Assembly (NCBI GenBank): GCA_005788935.1
Contig: SYAK01000535.1
Location: 1 to 10,765 of the forward strand
From: Pseudomonadota bacterium
GTDB taxonomy: Bacteria > Myxococcota > UBA9042 > PHBI01
Length of the DNA: 10,765 nucleotides
Reading direction: 5' to 3'
Shown: positions 1-6,940 of the stretch, in pieces
Layout of the letters: every line of letters starts with the position of its first letter
How positions within the stretch are numbered: the stretch's first letter is position 1
Translations under genes and position numbers: made by a program
Notes under the pieces: generated by a model
What the model was told of the DNA's origin: nothing
Database searches by the model: none
What the model saw: only the letters and a program-made list of their open reading frames with translations

Positions 1-388
1 GAGCGTGGGCGTCGAACCGGAGCTGCCGCCCCAGCGAGCGCACCGCGGCGAGCAGCTCCCGCTTGTCGACGGGCTTCGGCAGGTAGATGTCGGCGCCGAG
101 GTCGTAGCCGCGCACGCGGTCGCCGACCGCGGTGCGGGTGCTCATCATCAGGACCCTCAGGCTCGGCTGGGCCCGTTTCAGCCGGCTCACCAGCGCGAGA
201 CCGTCCTCTCCAGGGAGGTTCAGGTCGGCGATGAGGAGGTCGATCGCATCGTTCGCCCACGCGTCATTGAGATCCTCGGCGCAACCGAACGCGACGACCT
301 TGTGCCCGATCCCGTCGAGCACCTCGACGAGCGAGTCCCGCAGGTCGTCATGGTCCTCGACGATGCAGATGCTCAGCAGGGCGTCCAT
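1..388 (-). CDS. Two-component response regulator, receiver domain (3' end outside window)
   Basis: The first 129 residues of a response regulator are present; the reading frame is still open at the left edge of the window. The acidic pocket is E11-D12, the phospho-acceptor is D55 in IADLNLPGEDG, the switch residue lies at S83-T84 (LMMST) and the conserved lysine is K105 in LPKPVDK. All are at normal spacing, so the receiver should be phosphorylatable. The last visible residues (LGRQLRFDAHA) sit where the linker to an OmpR/PhoB-type winged helix usually begins, but the output domain is not visible and that subclass is inference. The ATG at 388 has GAGG 8 nt upstream; an in-frame TTG at 406 is the only other plausible start. 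It follows the sensor kinase gene on the same strand after 127 bp, so the two probably form a cognate pair, with the regulator possibly also having its own promoter in the gap. Confidence 0.9.
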   Translation of the reverse strand, partial: MDALLSICIVEDHDDLRDSLVEVLDGIGHKVVAFGCAEDLNDAWANDAIDLLIADLNLPGEDGLALVSRLKRAQPSLRVLMMSTRTAVGDRVRGYDLGADIYLPKPVDKRELLAAVRSLGRQLRFDAHA

Positions 389-481
389 CGGGCGAGCCTC
401 AGGCAACGGGGGCGCTCGGTGCTACGGCCGCGAGGCGCGCCCGGCTGCGGGAGGCGGGACTTGAAGTCTTTTCAGGCATTC

Positions 482-501
482 GCAGGTCCCTAGCAGGTCC
501 C
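482..501 (-). promoter_or_regulatory. Candidate operator: 9-bp direct repeat at 11-bp period upstream of the response regulator
   Basis: On the plus strand GCAGGTCCC occurs at 482-490 and again at 493-501, so on the minus strand GGGACCTGC is repeated with an 11-bp period, about 95-113 bp upstream of the response regulator start. Tandem half-sites one helical turn apart are the usual binding layout for OmpR/PhoB-family regulators (established knowledge). That this one is bound by the adjacent regulator is inference. A small palindrome, GACTTGAAGTC, lies nearby at 458-468. I could not assign a convincing -35/-10 in the gap 389-515. Confidence 0.4.
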
Positions 502-515
502 CCAGCCGGAATCTT

Positions 516-529
516 TCATGATGTTTCAG
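516..529 (-). repeat. 14-bp word CTGAAACATCATGA, copy 1 (kinase 3' end)
   Basis: The minus-strand 14-mer covers the last codons and the stop of the histidine kinase gene, immediately before the gap leading to the response regulator. An exact second copy lies at 8532-8545 on the plus strand, inside the palindrome-rich control region ahead of the flavoprotein/cytochrome genes. An exact AT-rich 14-mer shared in so GC-rich a window is suggestive of a binding site. Part of it is coding here, so coincidence is not excluded. Confidence 0.45.
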
Positions 530-2543
530 GCGTGACCGGATCGCTGCGGCAAGGCAGCCACAGCTCGAACTCCACGTCGCCACCCTCTGGGGCGCGAAGC
601 GACAGCGTGCCGCCGAGCCGTCTCGTGAGGCGGAGCGAGAGGTAGAGACCAAGGCCGGAACCCGAGCGATGGCGTGCGCGCGCGCCACGGTGGTACTTGT
701 CGAAGACGTGGGCTGCGTCGGGTCTCCCAGCCGCGCCCTCGGGGTTGGCGACGCGCAGCGCGACCCCAGCCAGCCCGTCGCGTTCGTCGGGCGCGAGGCG
801 GACCCGCACGCGCCCGTCGGGAGGTCCGTATTTCAGCGCGTTCTCGAGCAGATTCCCGACCACGATCAGCGCCATCTGCCGATCGGTGCGACACGCCGGC
901 AGCGCCGCGGCGACGTCCCGGTCGACCCGGTCCGGCTGCCCGAGCGCGTCGAGGCCCGCCTCGAGCACCTCGTCGAGCGCGACGGGGGCGAGCGTGGGCG
1001 ACGGGCCGAGACGGGCGACGTCGTCGTCGTACCGCGCGGTCTGCTCGCAGCGGTCGACCACGTCGCGCATGTTGTCCACCGCTCTCCGTGCGCGCGTGCG
1101 CATGGAGGGGCTCAGGTTGCTGTCTCCAAGCGCGAGCGTCACGACCGACAGCGGCGTCTTGAGCTCGTGGCTCAGCATCGTCAGGAGCTCCGACTGCTCC
1201 GTGGCCCGCGCCCGTTGGGCCGCGGCCTCGCGCTGAAGCGCGTCCCGCGCGGACGCTTCCCGCTCGCGTCGGCGTCGGGCCTCGGCGGCCCGGTACGCGA
1301 GCAGGAGCCCCAACAGAAACGCGCTTGCGACGCTGTACGTGAAGAACCCGAGGAAGGACCAGCGCGGCGCCGGTAGCAGACCGAGGGCGCGCAGCGACTG
1401 TGGCACCGTGAGGGCGGCCATCACCACATAGACGGCGATGAGATAGGCGCGCTGCCACAGGGTGCTCGGCGCCCGGTCGCCGACGGGTTCCAGTCGGACC
1501 CGCCAGGCGGTCACGACCAGGAGGAACATCACGGACGGGATCGCGACCTGATTGATGAGCAGCCCCACATGGACAAAGCCGGAGGCGACGAGGATCAGCG
1601 CGACGAGCGGACCAAGCGCGCTCGCCCGAAGCAGCCTCGAGGGGGTCTTCCGGATGTCCAGGTCGCCGAGCAGCCGGGCATGGAACCAGATGGCAATCAA
1701 CGCGTTGAGAGGGATCGCGAGGGAGGTGACGCGGTCAAGCGCCGGCACGAGCCAGTCGGGTCCATGCAGGCGCAGCACCCCTGGCAGCAGCAGCGTCAGG
1801 AGCAGCGCCCCCAGCTCGTGCGCGATGAACAGACCCAGCAGCGGATCGCGCTGCTCCAGCCAGGCCGTCGCCGCCCACGCGATGACCATGGCCATGAAGA
1901 CCAGGAGTCCGATCACCAGCGCGTGCTGGCGGAGGCTCTGTGCTCCCGCCTCGTCCCGGCGGAGCGCCTGCACGTCGATGCTGTGCGTGCTCTGCGTGCG
2001 AAGCCGCAAGAGCACCTCGAATGGCGACGTGGCCTCGTCAAGAACGACCGTGTGCGACAGCAGCGCCTGCCTTGCCGCTGGCGGCGGGTGCGTATCGCCG
2101 AGCAGCGCCAGGGGCTCCGACGGGCGGTCCGCGCGGTAGACAGCGATTTCGTCGAGGTGGCCCGGCATGATGATCAGCACGACGCGGCGGTCGCCTGCGA
2201 CAGAGGGCGGGCCAGCCGCCGCGGGATCGATCCGGAGGCGCAGCCATGTGGTCGAGGTGACGTAGCCGCGGGACAGCGTCCCATCGAATGGGGTCCAGAC
2301 GCGCCCGAGCGCCGCCTCGGGCGACAGCGCGCCGTCGGGGTCGTCGAGCCAGGCCCGGGCGACGACCCCGTCGCGCTCGCCGCTGCGCGTGTCGCGCGAC
2401 TGGCTGGCGCCACACGCGCCGACCATCAGGGTCGCGCAGGCACAGATGACCGCGTTCAGACCGCGCCAGGCGAGGGGCGGTGGGGTGTGCGGCAGGCGGC
2501 CAGTCCCAGCAGGCGCCGCGGGCGTGGAGGGCAGGTGCGTCAT
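516..2543 (-). CDS. 7TMR-DISM sensor histidine kinase
   Basis: Membrane sensor kinase of 675 residues that autophosphorylates and passes phosphate to a response regulator, presumably the one encoded just downstream. Domains in order: N-terminal export signal (hydrophobic about 29-43, ending in VGAC, a possible lipobox, Cys44); periplasmic 7TMR-DISM extracellular domain about 60-200; seven membrane helices from about 207 to 417; charged coiled coil about 418-455; HisKA with phospho-acceptor His459 in MLSHELKTPL; HATPase with N box NLLENALKYG (564-573), F box FDKYHRG and G2 box GSGLGLYL (628-635). The G1 position reads VANPEG, without the usual Asp; I recall the same variant in related DISM kinases, so I do not call it inactive. 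Start uncertain: ATG 2543 is chosen because it gives the shortest signal n-region; ATG 2558 and GTG 2687 are alternatives, and none has a strong Shine-Dalgarno. DISM domains often sense carbohydrates or other small ligands, but the ligand here is unknown. Confidence 0.9.
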   Translation of the reverse strand: MTHLPSTPAAPAGTGRLPHTPPPLAWRGLNAVICACATLMVGACGASQSRDTRSGERDGVVARAWLDDPDGALSPEAALGRVWTPFDGTLSRGYVTSTTWLRLRIDPAAAGPPSVAGDRRVVLIIMPGHLDEIAVYRADRPSEPLALLGDTHPPPAARQALLSHTVVLDEATSPFEVLLRLRTQSTHSIDVQALRRDEAGAQSLRQHALVIGLLVFMAMVIAWAATAWLEQRDPLLGLFIAHELGALLLTLLLPGVLRLHGPDWLVPALDRVTSLAIPLNALIAIWFHARLLGDLDIRKTPSRLLRASALGPLVALILVASGFVHVGLLINQVAIPSVMFLLVVTAWRVRLEPVGDRAPSTLWQRAYLIAVYVVMAALTVPQSLRALGLLPAPRWSFLGFFTYSVASAFLLGLLLAYRAAEARRRREREASARDALQREAAAQRARATEQSELLTMLSHELKTPLSVVTLALGDSNLSPSMRTRARRAVDNMRDVVDRCEQTARYDDDVARLGPSPTLAPVALDEVLEAGLDALGQPDRVDRDVAAALPACRTDRQMALIVVGNLLENALKYGPPDGRVRVRLAPDERDGLAGVALRVANPEGAAGRPDAAHVFDKYHRGARARHRSGSGLGLYLSLRLTRRLGGTLSLRAPEGGDVEFELWLPCRSDPVTPETS

Positions 2544-2713
2544 GACGTCGCTCGGCATATACCCCGGCCAGCGGCCCGTCGCCAGCCAGAAGCGCCGCGC
2601 GTTCGCGTCTGCGCGCAGCACACCACACATCGGGTTGCACGGCCTCGCCCTCCAGACGGGCCTCCTCGGCCGCCTGAGGCGCGCCACGCCGGCGATGACG
2701 GGTCAAGGATGAA

Positions 2714-2750
2714 GGGGCGGGACAGGTGCCCGGAGACACCCGCCCGCCCC
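2714..2750 (-). terminator. GC-rich hairpin after the propeller lipoprotein gene
   Basis: An 8-bp perfect stem (GGGGCGGG at 2714-2721 with CCCGCCCC at 2743-2750) encloses a second 4-bp stem (GGTG 2725-2728 with CACC 2737-2740). It lies 20 bp past the stop of the 2770-6312 gene. On the minus strand it is followed only by a weak pyrimidine run (TTCATCCTT) and not a clean T tract, so this is a probable but not textbook intrinsic terminator. It would separate the lipoprotein transcript from the kinase gene. The rest of 2544-2769 shows nothing else I can support. Confidence 0.5.
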
Positions 2751-2769
2751 CTCGTGGGACGGCTTCAGG

Positions 2770-5700
2770 TCAGCGGAAGACCGCGAGCCCGCCGCCGTCG
2801 TCAGCCACGTAGACGCGGCCGTTCATGACGTGGACCGCGGTGGCCGAGCCACTCGTCGACGCGACCCCGAGGAGGCGCGGGGCGCGCGGGTCGGAGGCGT
2901 CGAGGGCCGCGAGCCCGGCCTCGCCCGCGCCGACGTAGAGCTCGACGGTGCGACCCGCGACGATCGCGTCAAATCCGAGAAATTCCCATGGCACATTGGC
3001 ATATCCGGCGATGTCCGACAGCTTCAGCTGGCCGAGCGCCACGGGCCGATGATCATACGTGCCGCCATCGCCGCCACGCGACCAGATCGCGAGCGGGTCG
3101 ACGCCGTCTGGCAGCGGCGCGATGAGGTCCTCGATGGCGTAGGCGACGATGCCGAAGGTGCTGTAGCTGAGCCAGACCGTGTCGCCGACGACCCGGACGT
3201 CAACCGACCGCCCGTCCGCCTTGCCGACCGGACCATCCGACTCGACCTTGATCGGCGGGAAGACCTTGACGTAGCGCATGTCCGCGGGGGTCGTCGCGTC
3301 CACGACACCGAGCCCGCTCGCACCCGCCGCGACGAAGGCGTAGCGCTTGCCACTTCGGCTGTCCCGCCAGAGCTCGATGCCGGTGGCCCGCCCGAGGCCT
3401 GGCTTCTCGCCTGTCGTGCCGCCGAGGTTGCCCGCGATGAAGCCCGAGCCCGGCACGGCAGGGTTCTTCGAGAGGTCATAGACCGTCAGCCCGTTGCGCC
3501 CATCCGCCACGAACGCGAGCGTCCCTTCGACCTTCGCGTCGGTGGCGAAGTCCTGCGCGACGATGCCGCCCACCTGGCCGCTCTCGGTCGTGTGCTCGAA
3601 GAAGTCCTGCCCCAGGGGCGCGATGAGCAGCGGCGCATCCTCGCTCCCCTGCCCCGCCTCGATGGCGCTGACCGAGGCGCGGCGGACGCCGAAGTTCATC
3701 GACATCGACAGGACGGATTGCGTGGATGGGTCGTAGATGACACCCGCAGCGTTGGGCATCGGGTAGATCGTCACGCCGTCGACCGTGGCCGAGGACTCGC
3801 CCTGCAATGAATTACCGACGAGGGTGGGCGGGTCGAGCGGGTTGCCGAGGTCGTCGGCGACCTGCCACGCGGACACGCCGTGCGGGCCGTCTGCGACGTA
3901 GATGAAGCGCCCCGAGCCCGCGACGCCCTGGGTGTGGCCCAGGTTCATCGGCGCGCTCGCCGTGCCGTCGCTCGCGGCGCCGAGGACGTCGAGCGAGACG
4001 TGCTGGGCGACGAGGCTGAAACGGTCCGCATAGGCGCCCGTGGTGAGGCTCCGGATGTCGAAGAGCGCCAGCCCGCCCGAGCCGCCAGCCTGCGCGAGAT
4101 CGGGAGGACCCGAGGCCGAGGTGGTCATCGACGGCTCGAGGCTGATTGCCCCACCGTGCCCGATGACCTCGCCCGTCGTCAGCAGCACGGGGGCCTCGTA
4201 CATCCAGCGCGGAAGCGAGCTGTCGTTCTCCGCGTCCCACGCCCCCATGTCATACGAGGTCACGAACTCGTAGTTCGGCGCGTGGTCGCCGAGCGTCCCG
4301 ACGCTGTCGTTGTCGTACTCGCCAGCCCCACGCTGACCGTGCCAGCGGCCGCGTGGATCGTCCGCGCCCTCCATGACGACGAGCCCACCGAAGTGGTCGG
4401 CGAACCAGACCTGCCCACCGCGGACGGCCACGCTGCCGACGCCGGCGTCCTTGAGCCTGCCCCAGCCAGAGTGGCTGAAGAAGCCGCCGTTGCCGGAGCC
4501 AGAGCCGCCACCACCCCCGCTGCCGCCCGAGCCGCTGCCGCCCGAACCGCTGCCGCCCGAACCGCTGCCGCCCGAACCGCTGCCCTCGGACTCCGCGTCC
4601 TCGACCGTCGGCATCTCGGGGCCGTGCGGCGGGACCGCAGGCGCGTAGCCGAGCCACTCCACCCGAACCGGACTGTGCCCGCGAGCCGCGTCGAAGCCCG
4701 AGACGTCGACCGCGACGAGCCCCCCGAGGCCGTAGGCAATGTAGGCAATATCACGCGTGCTGCTGCTCGAGCCCATGCCCATCCCGCCGCCCGTCTCCCA
4801 CGAGGCGACGTCGACCCCGCGGGCCATGTAGTAATAGCGACCGTAGCGCTCGAACTCGACCCACGGCGTCGGTGCGCTCTGTGCGCCATGCCACACCTCG
4901 TCGATTTCGAAGCTCACCTGGCGCGGGTCGGGCATGCCCGTGTCGGGGTCGAGGAAGGGCTCGCCGGTCTCCGGGTCACGCGCGACCGCGTCCCGGACGT
5001 CCATCCCGATGAACCAGTCCTCGACGACGTCCGCGTCGGTGTAGAGGTTGTAGCCGCCGACCCTCTCGAGGGTCGCGCCGTCATAGATGCCGAGCCCGAG
5101 GAAGCCCTGGGCCACGAAGAGCCGCCCCCGGACGTGGCGGATCTGAAGCGGCCCGCCCCAGCCCGTCTCACCGGCGTGATGCAGCGTGTAGCGCTCGGCG
5201 ACCGTCGCGAGCGTCCCGTTCGCCTTCCGCGGCATCGGCCCGAGCAGGCTCTCGAGCGGCAAGGCCTTGATGCCCCAGCCCGCGTCGCCGATCCAGGCGG
5301 TCGTCCCGTCCGTCTCGACGCAGCTGACCTCGGCCTGGTCGGTCTGCAGGACACCGTCGGTCTGGATGGTGCCGCCGCCGTCGGTGTAGACGATGCCATC
5401 ACGGAAGTGATCGAGGCGCGCGCTGTCGACGTGCTGCGGGCTCGTCGGGTCCGTCACCTCGACGACGCCGACACCCGCCGTCCCCATCGCCATCAGCGCG
5501 AAGCGGCGCGCGACCCCCGCGACCGAGGTCTCGAAGACCCGCAGGTCGCGGATGGCCCCGGGCACGATGAGGCGCGTCTCCACACCGCGTACCAGCCCGA
5601 GCGGGGCGAGCGTCAGGCGGTTGCCGACCCCGAACGCCACCCAGCGTGCGCCCGCGTGACCAAAGGTCGCGACAGCCGAGGTGGAGCCTCCGAGCTGCTG

Positions 5701-6312
5701 ACCTTCGCCCAGCGCGGAGATGCGGTCGACAGGCGTCACCGTGACACCGACCGACGGCCAGCTACCGCTCGTCCCGCCGCTACCCGAGCTGCCGCCCGAC
5801 CCGCTGCCGCCAGACCCGCCCGAGCCGCCTGGCTCGATCGTGAAGACCAGCCGGGTGGGCGCGGCCACCTCGAGCCCCGAGAGGTCAACCGAGGCGCGGT
5901 GAGGCCCCTCGTCGGTCAGACCGACCGTCGGCCCGCCCGTCTGGCGCCACGCGTGGACGCCCGGGGTCCCGCTCCACGTCGCGACGAGCGACAGGGTCCC
6001 GCCATGCTCCGGGACCTCGTCGGCGAGCTCGCCGTCAAGCGTCGCGACGAGCGTCAGGGGCTCGGAACGAAGCACGACCGTGTCGTCGGCCACGTCATTG
6101 GTTACGTCATCGGTCGCATCATCCGCCACATCATCGGGCGGCACATCATCTGCCACATCCGTCGTGTCATCCTCCATATCCTCCACATCTCCGGCGGTGT
6201 CGTCCGCCACATCCGTCACATCGCTCGACGGGGTCCCGTCATCATCGGAGCAGCCCCCGACGGCGAGCCCGAGGCCCAGCGCGCCAGAGACGATGAACCG
6301 CATCAGCTGCAT
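2770..6312 (-). CDS. Large LVIVD-repeat beta-propeller lipoprotein with acidic stalk
   Basis: Predicted envelope lipoprotein of 1180 residues; function unknown. Signal peptide with lipobox VGGC (Cys21) followed by Ser-Asp, which favours the outer membrane under the E. coli Lol rule. Residues 23-78 form a stalk with about 25 Asp/Glu and no Lys/Arg. A PKD/REJ-like beta domain follows at about 82-150 (AWRQTGGPTVGL motif), then a Gly-Ser spacer (about 160-184). About twelve LVIVD-like motifs of the form Y/F-V-A-x-G-x-x-G-L-x-V-x-D occur near residues 270, 337, 396, 520, 633, 745, 802, 930, 990, 1044, 1124 and 1165, the last one ending the protein. A second Gly-Ser spacer near 571-615 splits them into four and eight. 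LVIVD repeats occur in bacterial surface proteins and fold as propellers (family knowledge). Start: ATG 6312 has AGGAG at 6320-6324 with 7-nt spacing; ATG 6318 is too close and ATG 6303 too far. Only about one mature cysteine besides Cys21 was noticed. A sigma-54 promoter lies upstream. Confidence 0.88.
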   Translation of the reverse strand: MQLMRFIVSGALGLGLAVGGCSDDDGTPSSDVTDVADDTAGDVEDMEDDTTDVADDVPPDDVADDATDDVTNDVADDTVVLRSEPLTLVATLDGELADEVPEHGGTLSLVATWSGTPGVHAWRQTGGPTVGLTDEGPHRASVDLSGLEVAAPTRLVFTIEPGGSGGSGGSGSGGSSGSGGTSGSWPSVGVTVTPVDRISALGEGQQLGGSTSAVATFGHAGARWVAFGVGNRLTLAPLGLVRGVETRLIVPGAIRDLRVFETSVAGVARRFALMAMGTAGVGVVEVTDPTSPQHVDSARLDHFRDGIVYTDGGGTIQTDGVLQTDQAEVSCVETDGTTAWIGDAGWGIKALPLESLLGPMPRKANGTLATVAERYTLHHAGETGWGGPLQIRHVRGRLFVAQGFLGLGIYDGATLERVGGYNLYTDADVVEDWFIGMDVRDAVARDPETGEPFLDPDTGMPDPRQVSFEIDEVWHGAQSAPTPWVEFERYGRYYYMARGVDVASWETGGGMGMGSSSSTRDIAYIAYGLGGLVAVDVSGFDAARGHSPVRVEWLGYAPAVPPHGPEMPTVEDAESEGSGSGGSGSGGSGSGGSGSGGSGGGGGSGSGNGGFFSHSGWGRLKDAGVGSVAVRGGQVWFADHFGGLVVMEGADDPRGRWHGQRGAGEYDNDSVGTLGDHAPNYEFVTSYDMGAWDAENDSSLPRWMYEAPVLLTTGEVIGHGGAISLEPSMTTSASGPPDLAQAGGSGGLALFDIRSLTTGAYADRFSLVAQHVSLDVLGAASDGTASAPMNLGHTQGVAGSGRFIYVADGPHGVSAWQVADDLGNPLDPPTLVGNSLQGESSATVDGVTIYPMPNAAGVIYDPSTQSVLSMSMNFGVRRASVSAIEAGQGSEDAPLLIAPLGQDFFEHTTESGQVGGIVAQDFATDAKVEGTLAFVADGRNGLTVYDLSKNPAVPGSGFIAGNLGGTTGEKPGLGRATGIELWRDSRSGKRYAFVAAGASGLGVVDATTPADMRYVKVFPPIKVESDGPVGKADGRSVDVRVVGDTVWLSYSTFGIVAYAIEDLIAPLPDGVDPLAIWSRGGDGGTYDHRPVALGQLKLSDIAGYANVPWEFLGFDAIVAGRTVELYVGAGEAGLAALDASDPRAPRLLGVASTSGSATAVHVMNGRVYVADDGGGLAVFR
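4517..4588 (-). repeat. 15-bp in-frame tandem repeat encoding SGSGG
   Basis: CCGCTGCCGCCCGAA (plus strand) is repeated four times almost perfectly (4517-4531 with a final G, then 4532, 4547 and 4562) and followed by a partial unit to 4588. On the coding strand each unit adds Ser-Gly-Ser-Gly-Gly to the flexible spacer between two groups of propeller motifs. Near-identical DNA units that are multiples of three are prone to gain or loss of copies without breaking the frame. Confidence 0.85.
6079..6246 (-). repeat. Degenerate Asp-rich low-complexity repeat (acidic stalk)
   Basis: This stretch encodes DD-V-x-DD type repeats (DDVADD, DDVTND and similar) directly after the lipidated cysteine of the large lipoprotein. 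At DNA level the plus strand shows recurring CACATC / CATCATC words, which makes it less GC-rich than its surroundings. Such acidic Thr/Asp/Val linkers are a common style of secreted lipoproteins in Myxococcota-like genomes and probably hold the propeller away from the membrane. Confidence 0.8.
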
Positions 6313-6434
6313 GCACATTCTCCTGTCGTCTGCCTCCTCCGCGCCCCGCACACACCGTGCGCGCGAGGTCGAGGGAGGGGTCGCCGCGCGACGGGGGGAA
6401 CCCGGGCGCCAGCGTGGCAGTGGCCTCAGCACAC

Positions 6435-6449
6435 GCAAGACATGTGCCA
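6435..6449 (-). promoter_or_regulatory. Sigma-54 (-24/-12) promoter for the propeller lipoprotein
   Basis: The minus strand reads TGGCAC-ATGTC-TTGC, which matches the sigma-54 (RpoN) consensus TGGCAC-N5-TTGC in all ten conserved bases, with the required 10 nt between the GG and GC dinucleotides. It is preceded by a T run (GATTTTC). Transcription would start near 6423, giving a leader of about 110 nt before the ATG at 6312. A sigma-54 promoter needs an AAA+ enhancer-binding activator; none is encoded in this window. Confidence 0.75.
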
Positions 6450-6464
6450 GAAAATCGCGCCACT

Positions 6465-6511
6465 ACATCGTGTCACATCGTGAGACACCGAAATCACATC
6501 GCCGTGTCTCA
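6465..6511. promoter_or_regulatory. Candidate enhancer: ACATCG repeats and overlapping inverted repeats upstream of the sigma-54 promoter
   Basis: ACATCG occurs at 6465, 6475 and 6496, spaced 10 and 21 bp, which keeps all copies on one DNA face. GTGTC (6470-6474) pairs with GACAC (6484-6488). The same GACAC is part of TGAGACAC (6481-6488), which pairs perfectly with GTGTCTCA (6504-6511). The last arm overlaps the stop codon of the cytochrome gene. The block lies roughly 40-90 bp upstream of the expected start site, where enhancer-binding proteins commonly bind. The outer 8-bp inverted repeat could alternatively act as a weak terminator of the cytochrome transcript, but no T tract follows it. 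Confidence 0.5.
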
Positions 6512-6910
6512 GCGCTCGGGATAGCCGGCGTCGAGCCACGCCAGCACGGTCGCCTGGTCGGGTCCCGAGATGCGATGGCCCGAGCTGACCTGAGCCCGGA
6601 GGCGTCCAGACTCGATGCGCGGCAGGACGCCCGCGTAGCTGTTGGCCCAGGTCCCGTGACACGGGACGCACCGGCTCGCGAAGATGGGGGCCACTTCGAG
6701 CTCCCAGTTGGGGGGTTCGGCCGCGTCGATGTGCGGCACGTCAAGGGGATCGGCGTCGGGGACGACCTCAAGCCCGTCCGTGTCCGGGAGGTCGGTGTCG
6801 GCGCCCGTGTCGTCGCGCACATCCAGGTGGTGGGTCGTGCCCTCACACGCACCAAGCCCGAGCTCGGCGAGGTGGAGGGCGAGGATGGTCAGCAAGGTCA
6901 TGAAGCTCAT
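6509..6910 (-). CDS. Monohaem c-type cytochrome lipoprotein
   Basis: Small (133 residues) predicted membrane-anchored electron carrier. The signal peptide ends in lipobox LGAC (Cys22). Residues about 30-65 are an Asp/Thr/Pro linker, followed by a compact haem c domain: APIFASRCVPCH binds haem covalently through Cys81 and Cys84, with His85 as proximal ligand. The C-terminal LAWLDAGYPE matches the closing helix (usually WIxxGAP) of small cytochrome c domains of the Planctomycete/PSD-associated kind. No methionine follows the CxxCH; where a Met-Pro ligand loop is expected the sequence reads SSGHRISG, so His112 may be the distal ligand. The ATG at 6910 has AGGAG at 6919-6923 with 8-nt spacing. 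It lies 30 bp after the flavoprotein stop, probably in one transcript with it. Its likely role is to pass electrons to or from a flavoprotein in the envelope (inference). Confidence 0.85.
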   Translation of the reverse strand: MSFMTLLTILALHLAELGLGACEGTTHHLDVRDDTGADTDLPDTDGLEVVPDADPLDVPHIDAAEPPNWELEVAPIFASRCVPCHGTWANSYAGVLPRIESGRLRAQVSSGHRISGPDQATVLAWLDAGYPER

Positions 6911-6940
6911 GGGGTTCGCTCCTGTCTCAAGGGGCGTGCG

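Noticed and set aside
590..760. Possible pseudokinase because the G1 box of the histidine kinase lacks Asp (VANPEG)
   Set aside because: The H, N, F and G2 boxes are intact, and I recall the same G1 variant in other DISM-type kinases, so loss of activity is not supported.
2538..2547. Perfect palindrome CGTCATGACG over the chosen kinase start codon
   Set aside because: Ten base pairs, half of them forced by the ATG context and Asp/Val codons; too short to call an operator without comparison.
4517..4588. Regular short repeats as a CRISPR-like array
   Set aside because: The units are contiguous 15-mers with no spacers and are in frame inside a gene, encoding a Gly-Ser linker.
6313..6438. Longer start for the propeller lipoprotein, to 6438
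   Set aside because: The extension is Arg/Pro-rich, lacks a Shine-Dalgarno and would bury the lipoprotein signal peptide; it would also begin upstream of the predicted sigma-54 start site (about 6423).
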